Positions 26,835 to 36,004 of a stretch of 64,000 nucleotides of DNA are shown here, one piece after another. The translations under genes and the position numbers were made by a program. Source of the DNA: G963663315 sp965214205 (lineage in GTDB: Bacteria > Pseudomonadota > Gammaproteobacteria > Arenicellales > Poriferihabitantaceae). Within the stretch, counting starts at the first letter, position 1; every line of letters begins with the position of its first letter. The stretch lies in the NCBI GenBank assembly GCA_965214205.1, contig OZ243941.1, positions 372,001 to 436,000 on the forward strand. Reading direction: 5' to 3'. Under the pieces are notes generated by a model that saw nothing but the letters and a program-made list of their open reading frames with translations, was not told the origin of the DNA and did no database searches.

Positions 26835-27617
26835 CTACCAAAACCGGCACGCTTCCGGCGGGGCGGGCAAATTGTATTTTTCATCGTATTGCGCCGAAAC
26901 AAAATACAATCCGTCTGCCGGAGCCGTGATCCCTCCGGCCTTGCGGTCCCGACTGGCCAGCACCTCCCTGGCCCAGCGGACCGGCTCCAGCCCTTCCCCG
27001 ATCCGGGTCAACACCCCCATGATATTCCGGATCATGTGATGCAAAAAACCGTCTGAGGCAATATCCAGCCATATCCAGGGACCAGTCTGACCGAGCGCGA
27101 TCAGGCTGATCCGCTTGACCGGATTCCGGTTCTGGCACCCCGCGGCGCGAAACGCGCTGAAATCATGCTGACCAACCAGTTCTCCCGCCGCTTCCTGCAT
27201 GGGCTCCAGCTTCAGCGGCGCCCGATACCAGGTCACCCGGCCATGAAGATAGCTGGGACGGACCGGCCTGTTCAGCAAAACATATCGGTATGAACGCTGT
27301 CGGGCGCTGAATCGGGCATGAAAATCCGGACTGACCGGACGGGCCCAGATCATGGATATATCGTCCGGCAACCAGGTATTCACCCCTCTCACCCATTGGT
27401 CTTCGATCCGATGACTCGACGTGTCGAAGTGAACAATCTGACCAATGGCATGAACCCCGGTATCGGTTCGACCCGAGACCACCACGTCAACGCTGTGATT
27501 GGCAACCTTGCCGACCGCTGACTCGACCGCCTGCTGCACCGACGGCGCATGGCTTTGCCGTTGCCAGCCACGATAGCCGGCGCCGCAATATTCCAGACAG
27601 GCCGCGATTCGTATCAT
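26835..27617 (-). CDS. truA: tRNA pseudouridine(38-40) synthase
   Basis: Makes pseudouridine at positions 38-40 of tRNA anticodon arms. The catalytic aspartate lies in VSGRTDTGVHAIGQIVHF. The RNA-binding segments YCGAGYRGWQRQ and FLHHMIRNIMGVLTRIGEG are standard. The protein is 260 residues. It is the first gene of the truA-trpF-accD-folC-dedD-cvpA-purF run. A 30-base gap separates it from recR upstream on the same strand. Confidence 0.95.
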   Translation of the reverse strand: MIRIAACLEYCGAGYRGWQRQSHAPSVQQAVESAVGKVANHSVDVVVSGRTDTGVHAIGQIVHFDTSSHRIEDQWVRGVNTWLPDDISMIWARPVSPDFHARFSARQRSYRYVLLNRPVRPSYLHGRVTWYRAPLKLEPMQEAAGELVGQHDFSAFRAAGCQNRNPVKRISLIALGQTGPWIWLDIASDGFLHHMIRNIMGVLTRIGEGLEPVRWAREVLASRDRKAGGITAPADGLYFVSAQYDEKYNLPAPPEACRFW

Positions 27618-27647
27618 TCCGTTAATGGCGATAACCGTCTGAAACCG

Positions 27648-28244
27648 CTAAAACGGACCCCGGTCTGAAAACGCCTGAACCAGCGTGCCTGGATCCATGT
27701 ATTCGAGTTCACCTCCGATCGGTATCCCGCGCGCAAGCCGCGTAACCCTGATTGACCGCGGCTGTAACAAATCCAGCAAAAAGCCGGCGGTGGCCTGCCC
27801 TTCCAGAGTCAGGTTCGTGGCCAGGATCACCTCGTCAACCGCCTCCCTGTCAAGCAGCGCGCAAAGCTGGTCAATACTCAGTTGCTCCGGGCCGACATCA
27901 TCCAGCGGCGACAAATGCCCCATCAGGACAAAGTACATACCCTGATAGACTCCGGCCTGCTCGATGGCCTCAAGATCAGCCGGTGTTTCAACCACACATA
28001 TTATTTTCGGGTTCCGCTTGCCCGATGCGCAGATCGGGCAGATATCCGACTCGCTGAAATTGTTGCATCGCTTGCAGTGGTTGACCTTCGACAAGGCCTG
28101 GCGAATCGCCTCGCTGATCTGCAACGCCCCCTCCCGGTCTCTTTCCAGAAGGTGAAACGCGATTCTCTGGGCTGATTTGGGGCCGACTCCCGGCAGGCGC
28201 TGCAGGGCTTGTTTCAACCCTCCGACTGAACGTGGATCGGTCAT
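27648..28244 (-). CDS. recR: Recombination protein RecR
   Basis: 198-residue RecFOR pathway protein that helps load RecA at gaps. The order of parts is: N-terminal helix-hairpin-helix (LQRLPGVGPKSAQRIAFHLL), a four-cysteine zinc finger (CKRCNNFSESDICPIC) and a Toprim domain (ICVVETPADLEAIEQ). The start codon overlaps the ybaB stop. Confidence 0.96.
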   Translation of the reverse strand: MTDPRSVGGLKQALQRLPGVGPKSAQRIAFHLLERDREGALQISEAIRQALSKVNHCKRCNNFSESDICPICASGKRNPKIICVVETPADLEAIEQAGVYQGMYFVLMGHLSPLDDVGPEQLSIDQLCALLDREAVDEVILATNLTLEGQATAGFLLDLLQPRSIRVTRLARGIPIGGELEYMDPGTLVQAFSDRGPF

Positions 28245-28564
28245 CAGAACGGTAATTTCAATCCGGGAATATTCAATCCTGGCGCAAGACCCGCCATTTT
28301 CTCCTCGGTGGCTTTTTCAACCTTGCGAACCGCGTCATTGAATCCGGCGGCAAGCAGGTCTTCCAGCACTTCCCTGTCGTCATCCATCAGCTCAGGATCA
28401 ATGATGATTCTTTTGATGTCGTATCGGCAACTCATGACAACCTCCACCAGACCGGCGCCGGACCGGCCTTTTACCTCGATACTGGCCAGTTCCTGCTGGG
28501 TCTGCTGCATCTTTTCCTGCATGGCCTGCGCCTGTTTCATAATGTCGCCAATCCTGCCTTTCAT
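28244..28564 (-). CDS. ybaB: YbaB/EbfC nucleoid-associated protein
   Basis: 106-residue DNA-binding dimer of the YbaB/EbfC family. It starts MKGRIGDIMKQAQAMQEKMQQTQQEL, then the beta strands VEVKGRSGAGLVEVVMSCRYDIKRI, and a C-terminal helix AAGFNDAVRKVEKATEEKM. It is normally found as dnaX-ybaB-recR. Here the upstream neighbour is a divergent SDR gene and dnaX is missing. Confidence 0.94.
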   Translation of the reverse strand: MKGRIGDIMKQAQAMQEKMQQTQQELASIEVKGRSGAGLVEVVMSCRYDIKRIIIDPELMDDDREVLEDLLAAGFNDAVRKVEKATEEKMAGLAPGLNIPGLKLPF

Positions 28565-28719
28565 GTTTTCACCTGTGTTTGTATGTGCTTTGATTATCGG
28601 TTGCCGTCATGATTATACTTACTGAACCTCATTAAAGTAAGGGATTGTGATTGGACAGGAACGCGGCAGATGATGTAAAACCGTCTTCTGGCAGAACGTT
28701 TTTTTACGGGTTTCACATT

Positions 28720-29481
28720 ATGAAATTTTCAGGCAGGACAGCGCTGGTTGCGGGCGCCGGGGGCGGCATGGGACTGGAAATAGCCAACCAGCTCATCGGC
28801 CGGGGCATTCATGTCGGAATGATGGACATCAAGCCTGCGCCGAAGTCCATCCAGGCCGATCCCCAACACGGTTTCGGCGAGTCGCTATACCTTACGGTGG
28901 ACCTGACGGACCAACAGGCCGTAGACTCCGCGGTACAACAATTTCACGACCGCTTTTCAGGTATTGATTATCTGGTCAACAGCGTCGGAGCGCTCTGGTT
29001 CGGCAAGGACAAGGCAGCGGAAGAGATCGACATGGAAATCTGGGACCAGGTCATGAATATCAATTTGCGCGCCACTGTCCTGCTGGTCAAAAGCGTGGTT
29101 CCTTTTCTCCGAAAATCGGGCGGAGGCGCCATGGTTCATTTTTCCTCTATTGACGCGTTAAGCGGCGACCCGGCGCCCCAGGACGCCTACGGCGCTTCGA
29201 AAGCGGCGTTGATCCGCCTCTCGAAATCCCTCGCAATACAGTACGCGGGTGAACAGATTCGCTCGAATGTGATTCTCCCCGGTCCGACTTTAACACCGAT
29301 GCAGGAAAGGTGGGAAGGCAAACCGGAGTTGCAGCAAAAAATCGCTGAAGGCATCCCGCTCAGGCGTCTCGGACAGCCTGAAGACATGGCCAACGCCTGT
29401 CTGTTCCTGTTGTCCGACAACGCAGCCTACATCACAGCGACCACCCTGGTCGTGGATGGCGGCGTTACGGCGCTGCCCTGA
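28720..29481 (+). CDS. Short-chain dehydrogenase/reductase
   Basis: 254-residue classical SDR with intact motifs: cofactor loop GAGGGMG (about 11-17), the conserved VNSVGALW (in place of NNAG), the active-site serine in VHFSSIDAL, and the catalytic YGASK. The C-terminal DGGVTALP is also typical. Substrate unknown; members act on alcohols, sugars or acyl groups. The ORF opens 69 bases earlier, but MKFSGRTALVAGAG is the normal family start. It stands alone between the divergent ybaB and the convergent permease gene. Confidence 0.88.
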   Translation: MKFSGRTALVAGAGGGMGLEIANQLIGRGIHVGMMDIKPAPKSIQADPQHGFGESLYLTVDLTDQQAVDSAVQQFHDRFSGIDYLVNSVGALWFGKDKAAEEIDMEIWDQVMNINLRATVLLVKSVVPFLRKSGGGAMVHFSSIDALSGDPAPQDAYGASKAALIRLSKSLAIQYAGEQIRSNVILPGPTLTPMQERWEGKPELQQKIAEGIPLRRLGQPEDMANACLFLLSDNAAYITATTLVVDGGVTALP

Positions 29482-29523
29482 GGGAAAATAACCAGCGGGG
29501 TCAAGTAGAACCTGTCTTAAGAT

Positions 29524-31215
29524 TCAGGATCGGGTGCGCCACGACTGGGTTTTTTTCAGCACGCCTTTCGATAACAAGCCGTGCATCAGCTTGACCGTAA
29601 CATTGGTATAAAAAATCATCATCCCCATCGCGGCGGCGGGAGCGATATCTCCCGCGTCATCCATATTCAGTACCGCTACCGAAGCCAGCCCCGTGTGTGG
29701 GCCATACAAAAACACGACTGCGGAAACTGTCGTCATCGCATTGACAAAAAGATAAATGCTGATATCCAGTATGGCCGGCAGACATACCGGCACAGTGACC
29801 TTGCCCAGTGTTTTGTAGAAAGGGGCTTTCAACGAGGCCGCGACCGATTCGAATTCCCGGTCCATTTGCTTGAGGGCGGTGACTGCCGTCAGGTGGGATA
29901 CCGTATAAAAGTGGGTGATCGTGCTGATCACCAGAATCGCCATGGTGTGATAAAGAAAATTGAACGGGTTGTTCGGCGAATTGAAAAAGAAAATATAGGC
30001 AAGCCCCAGCACCAGACCCGGCACGGCCATCGGCAGCATGGCAAGAAATTGAAACAGGTTTCTGCCGTATCTGAACTTCCTTCCCTTTTCCACCATGAAG
30101 GCGCCGAGGAAGACTACGACCGTACCGAAAATCGCGGTCCATGTCGCCATTTGCAAAGAGTTGTACCAGGAATCCCAGCCGCCTCCATCCATCAAATCAA
30201 ACTGATAATTGGTCAGCCCCATGGTCAGGTTATAGGGGTAGAACTGAATCAGGGCGGCATACTGACAGGTCCCCAGTATACCGAGGATAAAGATACTCAC
30301 GACAATCGCATAGCACAGCATGATCCGGTCAAATACCCTGTCGGGCTTGGGTTCAAGGGCCACGGCCCGCGAGGAAAGCAACGCCACCTGTTTCCTCTGG
30401 ACAATCCGGTCGACACCAAAAGCCAGGGCGGCCGGCAACAGCAGCACCAGGCTCACCACGGCGCCCATTTCAAAATTCTGTTGCCCGATTACCTGTTTGT
30501 AGATATCGGTCGCCAACACGTTATAATCGCCGCCGATCACCTTGGGCGCGCCGAAATCGGTGATCGTCAATGTGAATACCACAAACGCCGCGCTGATCAA
30601 TCCGTACCGCACTCCCGGCAATGTCACGGTAAAGAAAATCCGGGTCTTGCTGGCTTGCAGGGAATCCGCCGCCTCATAGAGTCTGGCGTCCGCGATAGAC
30701 AACGCGGTCGTAATGATAATCAACGCGTGGGGCAGAGTGAAAAACACCTCGGATATGACGATGCCTATCGGCCCGTAAATTTCATGGCCGAACAGCAGTC
30801 CGCGAATCATCCCCTGTTTGCCGAATAAGTAGATCAGCGCAATACCCGGCAATAACGATGGCACCAGTATCGGCACCAGGGAAATCATTTTGAACAGTCC
30901 CTTGAATGGCATGCAGCTTCTGTTCAGGGCGTAAGCGAACAGGAAGGCAATCGTGACCGAAATCAGGGTTGTGATAATCGAAACAGTCAGACTGTTCTGT
31001 ATGGACCAGGTCAGCGATGGCGTATTGAAATATTGAATATAGTTTTCCAGCCCGATGAAATCGCCGCCATTGTTTTTGAAGCTTCGGGAGAGAATAGTGT
31101 AAAGCGGGAAGGCCAGCGCCAGGATCAGGTAGCACGCGATCACCGCCATGAACAACAGCATCTGCCGGTCATCGCGGCTCGACTTCGCCTTGACCACCTG
31201 TTTGCCTGCGCTCAC
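29524..31215 (-). CDS. 2-aminoethylphosphonate-type ABC transporter permease (fused)
   Basis: 563-residue inner-membrane protein with two BPD-transporter permease halves fused in tandem, about 12 helices. The coupling EAA-type loops are near EAADSLQASKTRIFFTVTLPG and ESVAASLKAPFYKTLGKVTVP. It matches the large permease (PhnU2/AepW-type) of 2-aminoethylphosphonate importers, related to the iron(III) FbpB family. It is the last gene of the three-gene operon, starting 12 bases after the ATPase stop. The identification leans on the very specific binding protein upstream. Confidence 0.85.
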   Translation of the reverse strand: MSAGKQVVKAKSSRDDRQMLLFMAVIACYLILALAFPLYTILSRSFKNNGGDFIGLENYIQYFNTPSLTWSIQNSLTVSIITTLISVTIAFLFAYALNRSCMPFKGLFKMISLVPILVPSLLPGIALIYLFGKQGMIRGLLFGHEIYGPIGIVISEVFFTLPHALIIITTALSIADARLYEAADSLQASKTRIFFTVTLPGVRYGLISAAFVVFTLTITDFGAPKVIGGDYNVLATDIYKQVIGQQNFEMGAVVSLVLLLPAALAFGVDRIVQRKQVALLSSRAVALEPKPDRVFDRIMLCYAIVVSIFILGILGTCQYAALIQFYPYNLTMGLTNYQFDLMDGGGWDSWYNSLQMATWTAIFGTVVVFLGAFMVEKGRKFRYGRNLFQFLAMLPMAVPGLVLGLAYIFFFNSPNNPFNFLYHTMAILVISTITHFYTVSHLTAVTALKQMDREFESVAASLKAPFYKTLGKVTVPVCLPAILDISIYLFVNAMTTVSAVVFLYGPHTGLASVAVLNMDDAGDIAPAAAMGMMIFYTNVTVKLMHGLLSKGVLKKTQSWRTRS

Positions 31216-31227
31216 AACCGGGCTCTG

Positions 31228-32304
31228 TCAGGCGGCATAGATGCGTATACTGTCAGCGGGAAGCGCAATCGGGATGACCATGCCTTCGGCAAGCTGCTCG
31301 CGGCGAACCAGATTGGCGGAAAAGTCGGCGAACAATCGGCTTGACCCGAATCCGTCGATTGACAACTTCGCCCGCACAAACGCCCCCAGAAACTCGATCT
31401 CATCGATTCTGGCGTCCAGCCCGTTTTGATCCTTTCGGCCAACCGCAATGTCTTCCGGACGAATGGATGCAGTCACCGCGTCGCCCATCTGATTGTCACC
31501 GGCGGCGCAACTCAAGGATACCTGTCCTGCGCTGACCTGGTTTTCACCAGTCACGGAAGCCGGGAAAAAATTCATCATACCAATGAAATTGGCGACGAAT
31601 TGGGTCTGCGGCCAGTTGTAAATCTCCTGAGGGGCTCCGACCTGCTCAATCCTGCCGTCCTTCATCACGACTATGCGATCCGCCATGGTCAACGCCTCCT
31701 CCTGATCATGCGTCACCATGATCGTCGTGACTCCCAGCTTTGCCTGCAGTTCCTTGATTTCGTGGCGCAGCTTCACCCGGACTTTCGCGTCCAGCGCGGA
31801 AAGCGGTTCATCCAGCAGCAGCAACCCCGGCGATATTGCGAGCGCCCTTGCCAGGGCCACCCGTTGTTGCTGGCCTCCGGAAAGCTGCGCCGGATACTTG
31901 CCCTTCTGATCGGACATACCGACCAGTTCCAGAAGCGCGTTGACACGACTGTTTATCTCGCTTTTCGGGAGCTTCTGATTCTCCAGGCCATAGCCGATAT
32001 TCTTGTCTATGGTCAGATTCGGGAACAGCGCGTAGGACTGAAACACAATCCCGAAATCCCGCATCGACGGGGGTAACGATGATATATCCTTGCCAGCCTG
32101 TTCCACCTGCCCCCAGGTCTGGATATCGAGCCCGGCGATAGCGCGCAACAATGTGGTCTTGCCGCATCCGGAAGGCCCCAGAAAACAGACGAATTCCCCC
32201 TCGTAAACCGACAGGGAAATTTCCGCGAGCGCGGTAAAATCATTGAATTTCTTGGTTAACCCGGAAATTCTCAAATAAGGCTCACTCTGAGTACTTTCGG
32301 GCAT
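31228..32304 (-). CDS. 2-aminoethylphosphonate-type ABC transporter ATPase
   Basis: 358-residue importer ATPase. Walker A is GPSGCGKTTLLRAIAG (about 42-57), the signature is LSGGQQQRVALARAL, Walker B is LLLLDEPLSALDAK and the switch His lies in MVTHDQEEAL. The last ~115 residues form a TOBE-type regulatory domain (SIRPEDIAVGRK). It fits the PhnT/AepV type of the phosphonate importer. It follows the binding-protein gene after an 86-base gap containing a hairpin. Confidence 0.88.
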   Translation of the reverse strand: MPESTQSEPYLRISGLTKKFNDFTALAEISLSVYEGEFVCFLGPSGCGKTTLLRAIAGLDIQTWGQVEQAGKDISSLPPSMRDFGIVFQSYALFPNLTIDKNIGYGLENQKLPKSEINSRVNALLELVGMSDQKGKYPAQLSGGQQQRVALARALAISPGLLLLDEPLSALDAKVRVKLRHEIKELQAKLGVTTIMVTHDQEEALTMADRIVVMKDGRIEQVGAPQEIYNWPQTQFVANFIGMMNFFPASVTGENQVSAGQVSLSCAAGDNQMGDAVTASIRPEDIAVGRKDQNGLDARIDEIEFLGAFVRAKLSIDGFGSSRLFADFSANLVRREQLAEGMVIPIALPADSIRIYAA

Positions 32305-32318
32305 GGCGGAAGTCCTGC

Positions 32319-32359
32319 AAAAAAGCGTCGCCCGACTCCCGGAATACCGGAAATCGGGC
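32319..32359 (-). terminator. Attenuating terminator after the binding-protein gene
   Basis: On the minus strand, GCCCGATTTCCGG pairs with CCGGGAGTCGGGC around a TATT loop (32359-32330), allowing two G-U pairs. A run of six T follows at 32324-32319 after five bases. It sits between the binding-protein stop and the ATPase start, so partial termination would keep the binding protein in excess. Confidence 0.65.
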
Positions 32360-32390
32360 AGTAATCAACTAAATGATTATTGTTGTCATT

Positions 32391-33422
32391 TCAGCTTTTG
32401 GGCTCTGACTTGGAGTCATAACGAGACTGCCACTCAGCCAGGATGCGTTTGCGATTGCTTGCAGCCCACTCGAAATCATTGTCGATCATGGCTTCCGGAA
32501 TGTTATCCGGGAAATGCTCAACCGGTTTCGCCAACGCCTGCTTGCCAATAACCGCATAGCCTTCGTTGTACATCATGTTCGCCTTGTCAGTAATGGACCA
32601 GTCGACCAGAGTTCTGGCTGCCTCCATATTATCGGTTCCCTTGACAATGGCGGTCGCTTCCATATCCCATCCGATACCCTCTGATGGAATAATGATTTCC
32701 AGCGGCGCGCCCTTGGCTTTTGACTTAGCGCCGCGGAAGGCGAAGGAGACACCGATGGCAACCTCACCTGATGCGGCCTGTTTGCAGGGCTTGGAGCCGG
32801 AATGTGTATAATGGGCGATATTCTTGTGCAGCGCATCCATGTAGGCCCAACCTCCGTCTTCACCGAAAATCTGCAGCCAACTGGAGACATCCAGGAATCC
32901 GGTGCCGGAAGAGTTGGGGTTCGGCATCGCAACATGACCTTTGTACACCGGGTCGGTCAGATCCTGCCATGAAGAGGGCATCGGTAGACCGTTGGCTTCG
33001 GATTCCACGGTATTGACACAGATTGCGGCAACCCAGGCGTCCATTCCCACCCACGAAGGCGGTGAATCCTTGTCATAAAATTTGTCGTCCAATCCATCAA
33101 GTCCCGCCGGCGCATAGGCTTCGATCATGCCTTCACCTTTCATCAACAACAAACTGGTCGCAGCCAGCCCCCAGATTACATCAGCTTGCGGGTTTTCCTT
33201 TTCCGCCAACAATTTCGCGGTAACAATCCCGGTCGAATCCCGTACCCAGTTGATGTTGATATCCGGGTGGTCCTCATTGAAGCGTTCAGCGTATTTCTTC
33301 AGATCCTCCGCCTCGACCGCGGTGTATACGGTTAATTCAGTGGCCGCAATCGCATTGGCGGAAATCAGTAGCGCCGCTGCAGCTGCAATGCCGGTAAGTA
33401 CATTGACTTTGTTTCTTTTCAT
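32391..33422 (-). CDS. 2-aminoethylphosphonate-binding periplasmic protein
   Basis: 343-residue solute-binding protein with a Sec signal peptide (MKRNKVNVLTGIAAAAALLISANAIAA). The mature part closely follows the PhnS2/AepX family: ELTVYTAVEAEDL, WVRDSTGIVTAKLLAEKENPQADV, GTGFLDVSSWLQIFG, HSGSKPCKQAASGE and the C-terminal RILAEWQSRYDSKSEPKS. This family binds 2-aminoethylphosphonate. The ATG at 33422 is preferred for its GGAGG ribosome site eight bases upstream. It is the first and probably best-expressed gene of the importer operon. Confidence 0.9.
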   Translation of the reverse strand: MKRNKVNVLTGIAAAAALLISANAIAATELTVYTAVEAEDLKKYAERFNEDHPDININWVRDSTGIVTAKLLAEKENPQADVIWGLAATSLLLMKGEGMIEAYAPAGLDGLDDKFYDKDSPPSWVGMDAWVAAICVNTVESEANGLPMPSSWQDLTDPVYKGHVAMPNPNSSGTGFLDVSSWLQIFGEDGGWAYMDALHKNIAHYTHSGSKPCKQAASGEVAIGVSFAFRGAKSKAKGAPLEIIIPSEGIGWDMEATAIVKGTDNMEAARTLVDWSITDKANMMYNEGYAVIGKQALAKPVEHFPDNIPEAMIDNDFEWAASNRKRILAEWQSRYDSKSEPKS

Positions 33423-33540
33423 TTCATCCTCCACGATGGGTTTCAACTTGTTTGACACTGCCGTTCGACAATGCCTCGACCGAAATATATTCCGCTAACA
33501 ACAATCCTGTCAAAAAATTACATCATAACACCCGCGCGGT

Positions 33541-34080
33541 TCATCCCGCAATCGCCTGATAACGTCCGACGGCGTATGCCCGCAGTACCAGCCTGGTATC
33601 GGGGGTGGTTCTGTCGGCGGGAATTTTCAGCGCCTCGCTGACAGTCATGAAACAAACCCGATCCACTTCTTCCGGCTGCAGCACAAACGGGCCTTCGGAC
33701 AAACAGGAGTAGACCGAACCCCAGCTCTTTGCCGATGGGCTGGAATTATTGTCCTCGAAGTAGATCTTGAATTCAAAATCGAGGGCTGACCGGATGCCGA
33801 GTTCTTCCTGCAATTCCCTCCTGGCCGATTCTTCATAGCTTTCCCCCGCGGTCATCACGCCGCCGGCGGCGAGGTCAATACGCCCCGGATACCAGTCCTT
33901 GGACATCGTTCTTGTCTGTACCAGAATCTCACCCCGCGCGTTGAAAACCAGCACAAAAGTGACCCTGTGGAGCAGCCCGTCCTTGCGCATCTCATCCCGT
34001 CCCGCTATCCGCGCCATCCGGTCCTGCCCGTCAACGATACATACCGACTCGGTAGAAGGATTCCATTTTTGAGCGGCCAT
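33541..34080 (-). CDS. NUDIX hydrolase (YfcD-type)
   Basis: 179-residue NUDIX protein. The Nudix box appears as GGVMTAGESYEESARRELQEELGI (G-x5-E-x7-R-E-x2-E-E), so the Mg-binding helix is intact. The N-terminal segment ESVCIVDGQDRMARIAGRDEMRKDGLLHR resembles E. coli YfcD and the isopentenyl-diphosphate isomerase-like branch. Substrate is unknown. It lies upstream of the phosphonate importer on the same strand with a 118-base gap and is probably a separate unit. Confidence 0.87.
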   Translation of the reverse strand: MAAQKWNPSTESVCIVDGQDRMARIAGRDEMRKDGLLHRVTFVLVFNARGEILVQTRTMSKDWYPGRIDLAAGGVMTAGESYEESARRELQEELGIRSALDFEFKIYFEDNNSSPSAKSWGSVYSCLSEGPFVLQPEEVDRVCFMTVSEALKIPADRTTPDTRLVLRAYAVGRYQAIAG

Positions 34081-34178
34081 GAAGGGGTTTCTCCCGGACA
34101 GGTTATTCGGACAGATTGTTCGGCATGATTGAGTTTAACCGTTTTTCCTGGCCAGTATACTACGGATGCCGGGCTCTG

Positions 34179-34208
34179 TTGGGATACCGGGTCCATGACT
34201 GCTATACT
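34179..34208 (+). promoter_or_regulatory. Candidate promoter for the DUF4396 gene
   Basis: TTGGGA (34179-34184) and TATACT (34203-34208) are separated by 18 bases and lie 30 bases before the ATG at 34238. This is a reasonable sigma-70 promoter and could also feed the ald-xsc genes downstream. Confidence 0.45.
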
Positions 34209-34237
34209 TATAGCCTGCGATCCAGGGCTATTGACCC

Positions 34238-34693
34238 ATGACAATGATATCCGACACGCTGCCGCCAGCCAGTTTCTGGCGCTGTAAACCGACCTGGCGC
34301 GCCAGCGCCAAAAACACCTCCTGGTGCCTGTTGGGATGCTCGATCGGGGATTTCGGCACCATCGCCTGGTTTCAGATCATGAATATTCCCTGGCCAACGC
34401 TGTCGATCATGCTATTGGCCATCGTCAATGGATTGCTCACCAGTATCGCATTGGAGACGTTCATTCTTTGGCGGAAAGGGATGTCACTGGCAGAGGCGCT
34501 GCATACGGCCACGGGTATGAGTATCGTGTCGATGGTGGGCATGGAAGCCACGATGAATCTGGTGGACTGGTCTTTAACCGGCGGCGCCGTGCTCACCTGG
34601 TGGGTCATTCCGCTCATGCTGGCCGCGGGTTTTGTCGCCCCGTGGCCCTACAATTACTGGAGGTTGAAAAAATGGGGCAAGGCATGCCATTGA
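34238..34693 (+). CDS. DUF4396-type membrane protein
   Basis: 151 residues with about four hydrophobic segments (roughly 29-47, 52-75, 90-107 and 116-135). It resembles the DUF4396 family, with the pattern NTSWCLLGCSIGDFGTI near the first helix. Function unknown. The gene lies upstream of ald on the same strand with a 131-base gap, so co-transcription is possible. No metal-resistance genes are near. Confidence 0.65.
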   Translation: MTMISDTLPPASFWRCKPTWRASAKNTSWCLLGCSIGDFGTIAWFQIMNIPWPTLSIMLLAIVNGLLTSIALETFILWRKGMSLAEALHTATGMSIVSMVGMEATMNLVDWSLTGGAVLTWWVIPLMLAAGFVAPWPYNYWRLKKWGKACH

Positions 34694-34824
34694 CCAGACA
34701 GCAATCTGGCGCATTGCAATATCGTCTTCTGGTACTACAACAAGCGCTTCGGAAAACCTATTTTGCGCCTCAGTATAAATTGTGCGGATTGAATCAGCCG
34801 CCACCAATCCAGTGAGGTGATCTT

Positions 34825-35943
34825 GTGATTATAGGTGTTCCCAAGGAAATCAAAAATCATGAATATCGTGTCGGCCTGACGCCGACCAGTGTCCGGGAAA
34901 TAACCAGGAACGGACATCCGGTTATAGTGGAAACCCGTGCCGGAGCCGGTATCGGCGCATCGGATCAGGAATACCGAAACGCCGGCGCCACGATTGTGGA
35001 CAGCGCTGAAGAGATTTTTTCCGCCGCCGAAATGGTGATCAAGGTCAAGGAACCCCAGGCGGTGGAGCGCGGCATGCTCAGGGAGGGGCAGATTCTTTAT
35101 ACCTATCTGCATCTGGCTCCTGACCCGGAACAGACCCGGGACCTGATAGACAGCGGGGCGACCTGCATTGCCTATGAAACCGTAACCTCCCCGGTCGGCG
35201 GACTGCCCCTGCTGGCTCCGATGTCAAAAGTGGCTGGACGCATGGCAATCCAGGCGGGCGCCTACTGCCTTGAACAGCCTCATGGCGGGCTTGGTATGCT
35301 GCTCGGAGGCGTCCCCGGAGTGGACCCGTGCAAGGTGGTTGTTCTCGGAGCCGGCGTCGTGGGCACCCATGCCTGTCATATAGCGGTCGGTATGGGCGCT
35401 GACGTCTGGGTGGTGGACAACAATCCGGTTTCGATAGAAAGACACTGGCAGCACTTCGGCCGTTCAACCAACTCTGTCTTCTCCACCTCCGACGCCCTTG
35501 AGAAACATGTAACGGAAGCGGACCTCGTCATCGGCGGCGTACTGATACCCGGCGCCGAAGCGCCGAAACTGGTCACGAAAGAGATGGTTAAAAACATGAA
35601 GCCGGGGTCGGTAATCGTGGATGTCGCCATTGACCAGGGCGGCTGCTGTGAAACATCGAAACCGACAACCCATGCGGAGCCTACCTTTGTAGTCGATGAT
35701 GTAGTACATTATTGTGTTGCCAATATGCCGGGAGGCGTACCGCGAACTTCAACCTACGCACTGAACAATGTCACTCTGCCATTCGCGGCCAACCTGGCGA
35801 ACAAGGGGGTGAAACAGGCATTGCTGGATGATTCGCACCTGCGTAATGGCCTGAATGTGCATGCCGGTAAAATCACCTGCCGCGGAGTGGCCCAGGACCT
35901 GGGGTATGAATATGTCGACCCGATCGACGCCCTCAACGGTTGA
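34825..35943 (+). CDS. ald: Alanine dehydrogenase
   Basis: NAD-dependent enzyme interconverting L-alanine and pyruvate plus ammonia. The N-terminal MIIGVPKEIKNHEYRVGLTP and the NAD-binding VVLGAGVVGTHACHIAVGMGA are standard, and the catalytic His lies in TYLHLAPD. The 372-residue length is normal. The start is GTG with AGGTGA upstream. Ald commonly accompanies taurine-pyruvate aminotransferase and xsc, where it regenerates pyruvate from alanine. That role fits here because xsc follows directly, although no aminotransferase gene is present. Confidence 0.95.
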   Translation: MIIGVPKEIKNHEYRVGLTPTSVREITRNGHPVIVETRAGAGIGASDQEYRNAGATIVDSAEEIFSAAEMVIKVKEPQAVERGMLREGQILYTYLHLAPDPEQTRDLIDSGATCIAYETVTSPVGGLPLLAPMSKVAGRMAIQAGAYCLEQPHGGLGMLLGGVPGVDPCKVVVLGAGVVGTHACHIAVGMGADVWVVDNNPVSIERHWQHFGRSTNSVFSTSDALEKHVTEADLVIGGVLIPGAEAPKLVTKEMVKNMKPGSVIVDVAIDQGGCCETSKPTTHAEPTFVVDDVVHYCVANMPGGVPRTSTYALNNVTLPFAANLANKGVKQALLDDSHLRNGLNVHAGKITCRGVAQDLGYEYVDPIDALNG

Positions 35944-36004
35944 CATTGCCGACCGCTTTCCTGCCCGAATTTTTGACCGTATTTCAACAAGAGGAATAAC
36001 TTAA

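Noticed and set aside
29581..30828. A 415-codon plus-strand open frame opposite the fused permease gene
   Set aside because: The translation is His/Gln/Arg-rich low-complexity sequence typical of antisense to membrane-protein genes. The minus-strand frame has clear transmembrane and coupling-loop patterns.
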